From NCBI RefSeq assembly GCF_019504385.1, contig NZ_CP080590.1, positions 2,398,001-2,462,000 of the forward strand: a stretch of 64,000 nucleotides of DNA. Reading direction: 5' to 3'. The DNA comes from Devosia salina. Lineage in GTDB: Bacteria > Pseudomonadota > Alphaproteobacteria > Rhizobiales > Devosiaceae. The position numbers and the translations under genes are program-made. The number at the start of each line of letters is the position of its first letter. Within the stretch, counting starts at the first letter, position 1. Below are positions 17,361 through 27,876 of this stretch, piece by piece. The notes under the pieces are model-generated. The model saw only the letters and a program-made list of their open reading frames with translations. It did no database searches and was not told the origin of the DNA.

Positions 17361-18443
17361 TCACTGCAGCCGGGCCTTGAGCGTCACTATGCGCTCGTAG
17401 CTCTGTTCGATCCGGGCCGCGAAGGCCGGGTCGGCCTGGCCCTCGGCGAGCAGGATGTCGAGCACCTCTTTCGACAATCCGGGGCGGTATTTGGCGGTGT
17501 TCGAGAACAACAGGATATCCATCCCCGCCCGCACCGCCTCGGTTACTGTCTGCTGGAGGGAAAAGTGGTCGCGGATGGCACCCATTTCGAGATCGTCGCT
17601 GATGACCACGCCGTCAAACCCCAGTTCGCCGCGCAGGACGCCATCGATCCAGCGCGGGGAGAGCGAAGACGGCGTCTGGCCGTCTCCATCGGCATAGTCG
17701 GCATGATAGAGGTGCCCGACCATGACCATGTCGGCCATATCCTGGGCGACAAGCGCCCGGTAGGGTTCGAGCTCCAGCGCCGACCAGGTCCTGGTGATGT
17801 CGACAAAGCCCTCATGGCTGTCGGCGGTCGACGAGCCATGACCTGGAAAGTGCTTGAGTGCGGTCACCAGGCCCGCGTGCCGATGGGCCGCAATGAAGGC
17901 CTTGTCATAGGCGATGACCGTTTCGGGATCGGCCGAGAACGAGCGCCCGAAGCGCGCGATGATCTGGTTGTCCGGATTGATGTCGAGATCGGCCACCGGG
18001 CCAAAATTGACCGAGAAGCCTTGGTCCGCGATGGCCGCCGCCATGCGGGCATAAAGCGCTTCGGCCTCATCGGGTGTGTTGCGGGCCGCAACAGTTGCGG
18101 CATTGGGGATTTCGGCAAAGCCGACATCCTTGGTCAGGCGTTCGACTGCGCCACCCTCCTGATCGAGGGTGATGAAGGGCGGCAACTCCGGTGCCGCGGC
18201 GCGAAACATTGCATTCATCTCGCGCACCGCGGCAAGGCTCGCCACGTTCTTCTTGAGATACATCACCCCGCCCAGGCGCCCGGCGGCAAGTTCGCCGGCC
18301 ACCGCCTCGACGCCGGCATCATCCACGCCGTCACCCTCGAAGCCGACAATGATCATCTGCCCGGCCATTTGCTCGAGCGTGGCCGCGGACACTTGCGGCA
18401 CCAGGGCCAGAAGGACGGAAAGAGCGAGGAAAGAACGCAGCAC
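17361..18443 (-). CDS. Exported glycoside hydrolase family 3 (NagZ-like)
   Basis: A 360-residue GH3 enzyme. The N-terminus (LRSFLALSVLLALVPQVSAA) is a signal peptide when translation starts at the GTG complementary to 18441-18443; the frame is open further upstream but without family similarity. GH3 features are FITLDQEGGAVERL, DLDINPDNQIIARFGRSF, the KHFPGHGSS..DSH catalytic loop and the nucleophile motif VISDDLEMGAI. It probably removes N-acetylglucosamine from muropeptides. Typical NagZ is cytoplasmic, so the signal peptide points to a periplasmic peptidoglycan hydrolase. Confidence 0.87.
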   Translation of the reverse strand: MLRSFLALSVLLALVPQVSAATLEQMAGQMIIVGFEGDGVDDAGVEAVAGELAAGRLGGVMYLKKNVASLAAVREMNAMFRAAAPELPPFITLDQEGGAVERLTKDVGFAEIPNAATVAARNTPDEAEALYARMAAAIADQGFSVNFGPVADLDINPDNQIIARFGRSFSADPETVIAYDKAFIAAHRHAGLVTALKHFPGHGSSTADSHEGFVDITRTWSALELEPYRALVAQDMADMVMVGHLYHADYADGDGQTPSSLSPRWIDGVLRGELGFDGVVISDDLEMGAIRDHFSLQQTVTEAVRAGMDILLFSNTAKYRPGLSKEVLDILLAEGQADPAFAARIEQSYERIVTLKARLQ

Positions 18444-18611
18444 GCTGGGCCACCGGACTGTGAATCGGGAGTGGCACCTTGCCCAGCAAATGGCGGCAAC
18501 ACAATGATCGCCGCTGCAAAAGCACGGCTTTGGCCAGGCGGCCAACCCGGCGCCCCGTTCAACGGGAAAGGGCGGCAACCTCGCGGTCACCGCCCCCTGG
18601 TTCACAACCGG

Positions 18612-20564
<1,953 letters not shown>

Positions 20565-20759
20565 CGTCATCCTCCCTTATCTCTCCCGTGATCCGTTCTA
20601 ATGACGCGCCCCCGAGGCGGCAAGGGCTTGTGCCCGCGACTTAATGGCTTTTTCCGGCATGGGCATTTGCCCAATGGGCACGGCACGGGACGTTAACCGC
20701 GCAAATGCTAGGGTTCTGGACCAGGGCGGCCAGCCGATGGCCGTCGCGAGGAGGACATC

Positions 20760-21323
20760 ATGGCCGAAATGACCATCCGAGCCGCCACCCATGCGGATCT
20801 TGACCTCGTCCACCGCGAATTGAGCGATGTCATCATGACCTCGCCACACTACAACGACCGCTTCAAGCAGCACGAGGCGGGCCGCCTCAACAAGGGTTTC
20901 CTCAAGGGCCTGATGGCCATCGACCCCTGGCATATCATGCTGATGTGTGCCGACGGCGTGCCTGGCGGGGCCATGGTCTCCGGCCCGGAATGCGGATCGA
21001 TCTTCCGCTATTGGAGCTGGGTCTTCCCGAGCCACCGCCAGACCAAGCTCGGCCTGTTCGGCATGCGCCAGTTCGACGAACATTGGGACAATACCCGGTT
21101 CCACAAGGCATACACATTCGTGCGCCCCGAGAACGAGGTCGCCCGGGCCCTTCTCAAGCGCTACGGCTACCAGGAGACGGCGCTGCTCGAAAAACACATC
21201 TTCGGGCAGGACTACATGCTGATCGAGAAGTTCTATTCGCGCCCCGACGTCCCGTATGACAGCGGCTATGTGGGTCGGATGGGCAGGCTCAAACAGCGGC
21301 TCAAGGGCTTGGTGGGGGCGTAG
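20760..21323 (+). CDS. GNAT-fold-like acyltransferase, unknown substrate
   Basis: A 187-residue protein beginning MAEMTIRAATHADLDLVHRELSDV, the typical opening of a GNAT acetyltransferase. Later segments (FRYWSWVFPSHRQTKLGLFGM, ARALLKRYGYQETALLEKHIFG) fit acceptor and CoA-binding helices, but the Q/RxxGxG/A loop is not obvious. The start is preceded by GAGGAGG. It converges on the flippase gene with only 1 bp between stops. Its role is unknown; the neighbouring flippase and FemAB-like genes hint at cell-envelope modification. Confidence 0.65.
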   Translation: MAEMTIRAATHADLDLVHRELSDVIMTSPHYNDRFKQHEAGRLNKGFLKGLMAIDPWHIMLMCADGVPGGAMVSGPECGSIFRYWSWVFPSHRQTKLGLFGMRQFDEHWDNTRFHKAYTFVRPENEVARALLKRYGYQETALLEKHIFGQDYMLIEKFYSRPDVPYDSGYVGRMGRLKQRLKGLVGA

Positions 21324-21324
21324 C

Positions 21325-22647
21325 CTACTCCGCCGCCACGGCCCTGCGCGATCGGAACCATTGCAGGATCGAAACGTCGATCCTGGCCGTGCGCAGGGCA
21401 ATCACCCAGAGCGCCACGGACCATATCGATATGGCGATGATGGCAGCCAGTGCCGCGCCCACGAGGTGGAACATCGGTACCAGCACCACGTTGCCGAGGG
21501 CCAGGGCCCCCATCCCGAGCAGGACGGCGGGGAGACTGGCCCAGGGTCGGTCGTGGATGGACAGGACCATTGACGCCGGCCCCATCGCAGAGCGCACCAC
21601 CAGCGCCAGGCACAGGATCGACAGCGGGACCGCCCCGGCGGTGAAGTCCGGACCGAAGAGCAGCAGGGCGAAGGGCGCGCCGATGGCGACCAGAGCGAAC
21701 AGGCCCAGCGACACCAGGCTCGCCGCTAGATTGGCCTCCCCGACCTTACGGTGAAAGGCCTCCCGGTCGTCATTGGCCTCGCTCTCGAACATGTCCGGCA
21801 GGATGACGGCATAGACAGCCGCGACGCCGAACGAAACCAGCGAGAAGATGCGCGTGCAGACGCCAAAAATCGCCAGTTCCTCACGGTCCAGCAAATTGGC
21901 CAGGAGCAGAAGGTCGATATCGAAGAAGAAGTCCGTCGCCAGCGTGATCAGCACCCACGGTGCGGCAAAGCGCCACCAACGCGGCACTTCGGCCACATGC
22001 GCCCCATCGGTATTCTCAATGCGCGGCAGGGTGGCGACAACAAAGCCCAGATGCACCAGGGCAATGGCCACATAACCAAGCGCGATGATCCACAGCATGG
22101 CGCTGAATGCTGCCGTCGGCGCGCTCGACAGCGCGGCACACCCCAGGACCGTTGCAAGCACCATGATGGGGCGGAAGATGCCGTCGGCAAAGAAGCCAGC
22201 ATAGGGGCGCTTGAGGCCCACCAGGACCCCGCCATTGACGTAGACCAGGGCGGTGGCCAGCGCGAGCAGCGCTACCGGCAAGAAGTGCATCGCGACCACA
22301 TGACCCGAGAGGCCGAGCCAACCCATCAGGAGCGGACCGACCAGAATAACCGCGAGGAAGACCGCCAAGACGTGGCCATATGCGCGGGACAGGAAGGCGA
22401 TCAGCTGCCGGCGGTCGCCGCGCGCGCGATACTCGGCCGCAAAATAGGTGCCGATCGTCTGGAAGCCCAGCGGCATGGCAACGGCGATGAGGTTCACTGC
22501 CGCGATGACAATCAGGTAGTCGCCCAGAATGGCGGCTCCCCAGACCTGCGCAATGAACGCCTGGACCAGGAAGATGAGGCCGGCCCCGAACAACCGCCCG
22601 CCGAAAATGATGGTGGATTGCGACGCCAGGCGTCGCGCGAGGCTCAC
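21325..22647 (-). CDS. Polysaccharide flippase (Wzx/MATE-like)
   Basis: A 440-residue integral membrane protein with about 12-14 hydrophobic segments. It starts MSLARRLASQSTIIFGGRLFGAGLIFLVQAFIA, the hallmark N-terminus of oligosaccharide flippases (MVF/RfbX superfamily). It would flip lipid-linked glycans or related intermediates across the inner membrane. Its ATG overlaps the stop of the upstream FemAB-like gene (ATGA), so the two form an operon for surface polymer assembly. Confidence 0.83.
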   Translation of the reverse strand: MSLARRLASQSTIIFGGRLFGAGLIFLVQAFIAQVWGAAILGDYLIVIAAVNLIAVAMPLGFQTIGTYFAAEYRARGDRRQLIAFLSRAYGHVLAVFLAVILVGPLLMGWLGLSGHVVAMHFLPVALLALATALVYVNGGVLVGLKRPYAGFFADGIFRPIMVLATVLGCAALSSAPTAAFSAMLWIIALGYVAIALVHLGFVVATLPRIENTDGAHVAEVPRWWRFAAPWVLITLATDFFFDIDLLLLANLLDREELAIFGVCTRIFSLVSFGVAAVYAVILPDMFESEANDDREAFHRKVGEANLAASLVSLGLFALVAIGAPFALLLFGPDFTAGAVPLSILCLALVVRSAMGPASMVLSIHDRPWASLPAVLLGMGALALGNVVLVPMFHLVGAALAAIIAISIWSVALWVIALRTARIDVSILQWFRSRRAVAAE

Positions 22648-23819
22648 AGAAACTCCGGCGGCAACGGCGCTGGGACCTGGTCCGGCCTGGCGCGCGACGG
22701 GCGGATCATCTCGATGCGGCGGCGCAACTCGTTGTAAGCCTCGCGCGCCGCGAAGGCCCCTGCCCCCAAGGCATAGGCCAATGGGCGCGAGGCGTAGTTG
22801 GCGACCGGCGGCACCGGCCGGATGACGCCGGCGTCCCCCACCATGCCCTTCTTGAACTGGTGCAGCCCCTGAAATCCATCGGTACCACCCAGATCATACC
22901 AGCTGGCGCGTGTATGGTCGCGCAGCCAGCCAATGATGTGCCAGTGCAGGAAATAGCCCGCGCGCAACGGCAATGCCTGGTCATTGGTGGCGCCGTAGAG
23001 ATAGACCGCTCGGTCGCCGGCCTTGAAGATCAGTGCACCGGCCACCAGCTCGCCGTCATGCCGCACGAAGAACAATTCGGGCCGGAGCGGCTCGTCCATG
23101 GCCATGAGGGCATCGAGCGTATCGAAAGCCGAATAGTCCGGGAACTGCTTGCGATCGCTCATGGCCGCGTAAAGCGTCTTGAAGTCCTCAATGCGGTCCG
23201 CACCCGCATGCTCGAACACAAGGCCGGACTTCTCGGCCTTGCTGAGCTGCCGCCGCCAGGCCTGGCCAAAGCTTTGGCGCTGGGCAGCATCGGAAAGGCG
23301 TAGTTTGACGAGGTAGCGATCCGGAAAGCGCAGGACGGCGCCGCGCCTGAAGCCGCGGTCGCGCAGTGCGTGATATTCGTCGTTGCGCTCGCGGGGCGAT
23401 GCATGCGGCAGGACCGAAAGCATCATGCCCCGCTGTTCGGCATATTCGCCGACCAGGGCTTCTATCATCCCAGCATAGAGCGTTGACGCATCAGCAGCGC
23501 CGGCATCGGCCAGCATGGGCCCCCACTTGACTATGGCAATTTTTGACAGGCCGAGCGGCAGCCGCTGCACGAGTACCAGTGCACCACCAACGATGCGCCC
23601 CTTCGATTCGAAAAGCCGCGGCTCGGGCGAAACGCCCGGCCATCGGATCGAGGCGAAGGCAAACAACTGTTCCTGGCATATGCCGTCAAAGCCGGAGATC
23701 ACCCGGTCCCATTCAGCGCCCGTGACCTTGCGCGTAGCGAGCGCCGGGATGTCGCTCCGCCCATGCTCGTGTGGGACAGCGGAGGACGGGTCGATGCTCA
23801 ATCCTGCGATGGTGGACAT
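22644..23819 (-). CDS. FemAB/BioF2-like acyltransferase
   Basis: A 391-residue protein of the FemAB-like group of double-GNAT enzymes. Visible features are GRIVGGALVLVQRLPLGLSKIAIVKWGPML and FRRGAVLRFPDRYLVKL in the first half. The second half has GELVAGALIFKAGDRAVYLYGATND, LHWHIIGWLRDHTRASWYDLGGTDGFQGLHQFKKGM. The latter is the XrtA/PEP-CTERM-type FemAB and methicillin-resistance-protein pattern. These enzymes transfer aminoacyl or acyl groups to lipid or glycan acceptors. It is translationally coupled to the flippase; an alternative start lies 8 codons upstream. Confidence 0.8.
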   Translation of the reverse strand: MSTIAGLSIDPSSAVPHEHGRSDIPALATRKVTGAEWDRVISGFDGICQEQLFAFASIRWPGVSPEPRLFESKGRIVGGALVLVQRLPLGLSKIAIVKWGPMLADAGAADASTLYAGMIEALVGEYAEQRGMMLSVLPHASPRERNDEYHALRDRGFRRGAVLRFPDRYLVKLRLSDAAQRQSFGQAWRRQLSKAEKSGLVFEHAGADRIEDFKTLYAAMSDRKQFPDYSAFDTLDALMAMDEPLRPELFFVRHDGELVAGALIFKAGDRAVYLYGATNDQALPLRAGYFLHWHIIGWLRDHTRASWYDLGGTDGFQGLHQFKKGMVGDAGVIRPVPPVANYASRPLAYALGAGAFAAREAYNELRRRIEMIRPSRARPDQVPAPLPPEFL

Positions 23820-23959
23820 GGCGGTGCTTCCGGCTAGAGGCATTCAGCCGGAAGCTAGTCTTTCGAGGTGTGCAAATCCCTATCCGCGCCGGACAAATGC
23901 CGCAAACCTTCGCCGTTGGTTACCAAAGGCTATCGCAGTTCGGACTGGGAGACCAAGGA

Positions 23960-24655
23960 TCAGTGCGCAGCGGCCGCTGCAGCATGCGGCGTGTAGATGA
24001 ACGGGATTTCCGGGATGGCGACAAAGGCCCCCAAGCCCTCAACGGTCATGCGAAGCGCAACGAACAGGATGATGAGCAGGCCGATCCAGGCGATCCAGTG
24101 GAAACGGTGCAGCAAGCGCGCGATGAAGGTCGCGGCAACACCCATCAGCACCACCGACAGGGCCAGGCCGAAGACCAGCGCTTCGAAATGGTGTTGTGCG
24201 GCACCAGCCACAGCCAGCACATTGTCGAGCGACATCGACACATCGGCGATGATGATCTGGACCACCGCCTGCCGCAGGGTCTTGCGCGGCGCCCGCCCGG
24301 CCACGCTGCCATCGGCATTGTAGTCGGCATTGGAGAGCGCCTCGGTGGCCTCTTCTTCCTCGGCCTCGGTGACGGTGAGCTCGCGATACATCTTCCAGCA
24401 GACCCACAGCAGCAGGATACCGCCGGCGATGAGCAAGCCGCCGCCGAGCGAGAGCAGCTGCGTCGTGATCAACGCAAAGCCGATGCGCAAGACGGTCGCC
24501 GCCAGGATGCCGATCATGATGGCCTTGCGTCGAAGATCCGACGCCAGGCCCGCGGCCGCCAGGCCGATCACCACGGCGTTGTCGCCAGCCAGGACCAGGT
24601 CGATGAAGATGACCTGCAGAAGCGAAGAGAAGAAACTCGGGTCGAAGCCGAACAT
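23960..24655 (-). CDS. TerC family integral membrane protein (YjbE-like)
   Basis: A 231-residue membrane protein with seven or so segments. The TerC signatures are VIFIDLVLAGDNAVVIGLAA near the N-terminus and IIIADVSMSLDNVLAVAGAA in the second half. Each carries the conserved Asp/Asn thought to bind metal. An acidic cytoplasmic loop (EAEEEEATEAL) separates the two halves. Members export Mn2+ or support metalation of exported enzymes. No manganese riboswitch was recognised upstream. Confidence 0.88.
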   Translation of the reverse strand: MFGFDPSFFSSLLQVIFIDLVLAGDNAVVIGLAAAGLASDLRRKAIMIGILAATVLRIGFALITTQLLSLGGGLLIAGGILLLWVCWKMYRELTVTEAEEEEATEALSNADYNADGSVAGRAPRKTLRQAVVQIIIADVSMSLDNVLAVAGAAQHHFEALVFGLALSVVLMGVAATFIARLLHRFHWIAWIGLLIILFVALRMTVEGLGAFVAIPEIPFIYTPHAAAAAAH

Positions 24656-24856
24656 GATGCGTCCTTGCTGGGCGTGTCGCGTGTGCTGTGACGCTGCTAC
24701 TGCCGCCAGCCCCTCACATCAAGTGGCTTCACGGCCCAGCACGACGAAAGTTCAAGATTTGAAGGGGTTTCAGGGCCATTTTGACAGCTTGGCGACAGAT
24801 TGGGCGCTGTCATCCACAGGACAAGAAACGGGGGGCGATGCCGCCCCCCGTGAACA

Positions 24857-25765
24857 CTAGCCGTTCGATGGCATGGCAGGCGGCGCCCCGTTGCCGCCAT
24901 CCGGCGGTGGTCCGCCCGGCGCTGCGCCGTTCGGCGGGGCCATCAGGCCGCCACTGCTGCGTTCGGCCGTCAGATCCACGGCAATGGTCACCACGCCGGT
25001 ATAGCCGCTTTGCGGATCGCCGGTGAGCACCGGCGTCTGCTGCGCGATCTCGTCGGCGCTGTTGTCGCTGAAGACATTGTCCGTGGCGATGCTTATGCGT
25101 CCAAGATTGACTGTGCCATTGGAATAGCGGGCATCGGCGGCATAAACATCTGCACAGTCGGCCTCGGGCATGGCGATCTGCGCGGTGAGAACAGAGGCCT
25201 CGCCGCTCACCGCAGTCTCGATGCTCTCGAAAACCTCAAAATGGATATGGGGCCAGCGCCCGTCATAACAGCCGGGGAAGATGGTGGTGAACCGCACCTT
25301 TCCCTCTGCATCGGCTACGCCGACGCCACGCAGAAAGTTTGCGTCGGTAATGTCATATAGCGAGTAATTGCCGGTGGTGTCGCAGTGCCAAAGATAAATG
25401 GCATGACCCTCTAGCGGCGTGCAGCCATCGGCGTTGACCAGGGTGAGCTCCAGGTCGAGTTGCAAACCATCTGCCACCCGGGTCAGGGAGCCGAACGATG
25501 TCCGCAGGTCCTGCCGGATAACGCCCTGCTGGGTCAGCGCATTGACCACCTGCCCGTTCTTCACATTGCTGCCATCGGCCGGATAGGGGCCGGCGGTTTC
25601 CCAGGGCAGAGCCACGCAGTCGAGTGCGGCGACCGGGCCGCCAGCAAGACCGACAAGGCCCATGCCACCCATCAGTGCCAGCAGGCGCCGTCGGCCGATC
25701 AGCCTCGGCAGATCGTGTGCAAATCCAAGGTCATGGGCATGGTGGTCGTCGACGTGAAGCGTCAT
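24857..25765 (-). CDS. Exported intradiol ring-cleavage dioxygenase-like protein
   Basis: A 302-residue protein. The N-terminus IGRRRLLALMGGMGLVGLAGG looks like a Tat signal. The catalytic domain has the iron-ligand pattern of intradiol dioxygenases: a Tyr in GNYSLYD and RWPHIHFEVF with two His, preceded by LEGHAIYLWHCDTTG. The C-terminus is a low-complexity Gly/Pro tail. Extracytoplasmic members of this family cleave catechol-like compounds, but the substrate is unknown. The start MTLHVDDHH follows AAGGAAG. It is the last chromosomal gene before the mobile element. Confidence 0.85.
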   Translation of the reverse strand: MTLHVDDHHAHDLGFAHDLPRLIGRRRLLALMGGMGLVGLAGGPVAALDCVALPWETAGPYPADGSNVKNGQVVNALTQQGVIRQDLRTSFGSLTRVADGLQLDLELTLVNADGCTPLEGHAIYLWHCDTTGNYSLYDITDANFLRGVGVADAEGKVRFTTIFPGCYDGRWPHIHFEVFESIETAVSGEASVLTAQIAMPEADCADVYAADARYSNGTVNLGRISIATDNVFSDNSADEIAQQTPVLTGDPQSGYTGVVTIAVDLTAERSSGGLMAPPNGAAPGGPPPDGGNGAPPAMPSNG

Positions 25766-25966
25766 TGGGCCTTCCTTCATGATGGAGCCATTCGGACAGG
25801 GCCACTGCGCATATCGGCAGTGGGCATGGCCCCGATTTACGGGAGCAAACCTATCCCACCCAATTCCGCCGGATGAATAATCAGCAATCTTGGTGGGAAA
25901 CGAAGGCTAAGAGTCGAGCATCGATGCGGCGCGGGAGCGCAGCTTCTTTACAACGACTGTCCACCG

Positions 25967-25993
25967 GAAGGCTTTGGTGGGTGCACAAGGACT
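25967..25993. repeat. attL: attachment site, left (partial tRNA-Lys 3' end)
   Basis: A 27-bp sequence (GAAGGCTT...CAAGGACT) identical to 41853-41879. It reproduces the 3' end of the tRNA-Lys gene including the CCA-encoding TGG, and identity stops abruptly on both sides. It therefore marks the distal boundary of the element integrated at tRNA-Lys. Confidence 0.93.
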
Positions 25994-26083
25994 ATAAGTC
26001 TGTTCAACAGTGTCAACAATGACACACGAAACTACCTGTTTTCCTTGTGTTTTTCGCATCGCCTCTTGTGCCTTCCAACCATA

Positions 26084-26099
26084 TTGACCATGTTGACAA
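26084..26099 (+). promoter_or_regulatory. TTGACCATG/TTGACAAG direct repeat upstream of integrase
   Basis: Two TTGAC motifs in 9-bp register, 28 bp before the int start. The related triple TGACCA array at 27318-27340 precedes the alpA gene. Candidate binding site for the AlpA-like protein, integrase arm sites or a promoter element; function is inferred only. Confidence 0.4.
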
Positions 26100-26126
26100 G
26101 CCTTATCCTTATGAAAGGACTTATGA

Positions 26127-27311
26127 ATGGCTGGCAAACATCGGCTCAAAGTGACGCAACTTACGACCAAGGCGCCGGGTATGCTGTCGGACGGTGACGG
26201 CCTTTACCTGCGCACCACAAAGACGAAGGCGGGCAACTTAGCACGGTCATGGGTCTTCGTGTTTCACCAGCACGGCCGACGGCGCGAAATCGGACTCGGC
26301 GCCTATGGCTCTGGAGCGGCGCCCGTATCTCTGGCATTGGCTCGCCAAAAAGCCGACCAGGTACGCGACCAGCTTGCCAATCGTCTCGACCCGATCGCCG
26401 AGAAGCGCAAGGCGGCCGGCATCCCCACTTTCGGCGCCGTGGCCGATGAGTTCTTCGAAGCCAAAAAGCCCGGATGGTCCAACGCGAATCATGTGCGCCA
26501 ATGGGAAAGAACATTGACCGTGGTCTGCAAACCGATCCGGGCGAAGCCGGTCGATCAGATCAACACCGAAGACGTGTTGTCGATTCTAAGGCCCATTTGG
26601 CTGGAGACACCAGAGGTGGGTCGCCGCGTCCGGGTGCGCATTGAGTCGGTGCTCGAATACGCCAAGTCGAAGGAACTGCGGTCGGGCGACAACCCAGCTC
26701 GCGGTAAGGGTCACATATTCGACTTGCTGGCCAAACAGTCGGACACAAAGAAGCACCTGGACGCCCTACCCTATGCCGAAATGCCGGATTTCTGGTCCAA
26801 GCTGGTAAATCTCGGCGGATCAGGTGGCGCCGCCCTGCGTTTCGCAATCTTGACCGCCGCTAGGCCCGGCGAAGCGCGCGAGGCGCCTTGGTCGGAAATC
26901 GACCTAAAAAACAAAGTCTGGACCGTGCCGGCGGAGCGCATGAAAGAAAAACGTCTTCATCGCGTCCCACTGACCGACGAGGCCGTCGCTGTGTTGCAGG
27001 CCATCCGACCGGAGAAGCCCAAACCCAACGACTTCATCTTTCTGGGGCAGCGGAAGGGCCGCCCGTTGTCCGATATGACACTTACCAAGGCGCTGCGCCG
27101 GCTACACGATACCGCAACCGTCCACGGATTCCGGTCGACGTTCCGAGACTGGGTCGCCGAAGAAACCGACGTCGATGGGATGGTCGCCGAAGCGGCCCTT
27201 TCGCATTTGGTCGGCGACGAAACCGAACGGGCGTATCGGCGCGGCGATGCCTTCAAGAAGCGGCGTAAGTTGATGGAGACATGGGCCGCTTACTGCACCG
27301 GCCAGAAATAA
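26127..27311 (+). CDS. int: Tyrosine integrase (P4-type, DUF4102 arm-binding domain)
   Basis: A 394-residue site-specific recombinase. Residues ~1-90 form the arm-binding DUF4102 domain (KAPGMLSDGDGLYLRTTK, SWVFVFHQHGRRREIGLGAYG). Next come a SAM-like core-binding domain (FGAVADEFFEAKKPGW) and the catalytic domain with Arg in LTAARPGEAR, HGFRSTFRDW, LSHLVGDETERAYRR (His and Tyr nucleophile). It would recombine the tRNA-Lys attachment site flanking the element. The gene lies 133 bp from attL, the standard position. The catalytic residues appear intact, so the element may still excise. Confidence 0.95.
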   Translation: MAGKHRLKVTQLTTKAPGMLSDGDGLYLRTTKTKAGNLARSWVFVFHQHGRRREIGLGAYGSGAAPVSLALARQKADQVRDQLANRLDPIAEKRKAAGIPTFGAVADEFFEAKKPGWSNANHVRQWERTLTVVCKPIRAKPVDQINTEDVLSILRPIWLETPEVGRRVRVRIESVLEYAKSKELRSGDNPARGKGHIFDLLAKQSDTKKHLDALPYAEMPDFWSKLVNLGGSGGAALRFAILTAARPGEAREAPWSEIDLKNKVWTVPAERMKEKRLHRVPLTDEAVAVLQAIRPEKPKPNDFIFLGQRKGRPLSDMTLTKALRRLHDTATVHGFRSTFRDWVAEETDVDGMVAEAALSHLVGDETERAYRRGDAFKKRRKLMETWAAYCTGQK

Positions 27312-27317
27312 TTCTGC

Positions 27318-27340
27318 TGACCAGTTTGACCATACTGACC
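27318..27340 (+). promoter_or_regulatory. Triple TGACCA direct repeat upstream of alpA
   Basis: Three TGACCA copies in exact 9-bp register (TGACCAGTT, TGACCATAC, TGACCACCG), between the int stop and the alpA ribosome binding site. They share the core of the repeat in front of int. Confidence 0.5.
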
Positions 27341-27396
27341 ACCGTCCACAAGAGACCTTGTGCCGGTGATGATGCCGGCGCAACCCGGAGGTCGAC

Positions 27397-27603
27397 TTGC
27401 TCATTTCCATTAAAGAAGCCGCTCGCATGACCAGCCTTTCCCGCACCGCTATCAACGTGGCGCGTGCCGACGGCCGCTTCCCTGCCGCCGTGCCGCTCGG
27501 CGATAAGCGAATTGGCTTTGTGAAGTCCGAAGTCGAAGAGTGGATCGCGGCGCGCATCGCGGCACGGCCCGCCAACGACAACTCTCGGGCACAGGCCGCC
27601 TAA
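27397..27603 (+). CDS. AlpA-family excisionase/transcription regulator
   Basis: A 68-residue MerR-like winged HTH protein: LISIKEAARMTSLSRTAINVARADGRFPAAVPLGDKRIGFVKSEVEEWIAARIA. This is the AlpA (prophage CP4-57 regulator) fold, and the FxxSEVEEW motif is typical. Translation starts at TTG 27397, preceded by CCGGAGGT. In Gram-negative satellites AlpA activates int or replication genes; here its position just after int fits that. The C-terminus carries a PANDN motif shared with other proteins of the element. Confidence 0.88.
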   Translation: MLISIKEAARMTSLSRTAINVARADGRFPAAVPLGDKRIGFVKSEVEEWIAARIAARPANDNSRAQAA

Positions 27604-27624
27604 CCCCCTACCCATAGGACCATC

Positions 27625-27876
27625 ATGAACATTACCAACCTACGGCCTTCGGCCGCGGGCGGATGCCTTGCGACCTTCGACATAGAAGTCGCGCCCGGCC
27701 TTCGCCTGACCTCCTGGCAGTTGCGCCGCTCTCGATCGGGCCTGTGGCGAACCTTCTGCCCATCCGCCCGGAACGGAACGCCGGCCGCGATCATCTCGTC
27801 CGAGATCCACGACACTATCACCGCTGCCGCTGTGGCCGCATTTGGAGGGCAGGCGCCCAATGACACTTCTCGATAA
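27625..27876 (+). CDS. Small protein, faint SpoVG-like pattern
   Basis: An 83-residue protein (MNITNLRPSAAGGCLATFDIEVAPGL...). It has β-strand-rich spacing, a central LWRTFCPSAR and an ending SSEIHDTITAAAVAAFGG. That is reminiscent of SpoVG-type regulators (opening strand, central FVAMPS-like segment, terminal helix), but the identity is weak. Its end overlaps the primase start by 17 bp, so it belongs to the replication operon. Function unknown. Confidence 0.6.
   Translation: MNITNLRPSAAGGCLATFDIEVAPGLRLTSWQLRRSRSGLWRTFCPSARNGTPAAIISSEIHDTITAAAVAAFGGQAPNDTSR

Larger units (their letters stand above)
25766..26126. other. Intergenic region with attL and repeats upstream of int
   Basis: 360 bp without a gene. 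It holds the chromosomal leader of the dioxygenase gene, attL, and then a region of noticeably lower GC. There are GTTCAAC/GTCAAC copies at 26002-26017 and TTGACCATG-TTGACAAG at 26084-26099. The latter motif recurs in front of the alpA gene. Confidence 0.6.

Noticed and set aside
20598..21401. Minus-strand open frame over the GNAT-like gene
   Set aside because: The plus-strand gene has the better start, ribosome binding site and family-like N-terminus.
23960..24856. yybP-ykoY manganese riboswitch before the TerC-like gene
   Set aside because: The 200-bp leader lacks the conserved loop sequences, so it is not called.
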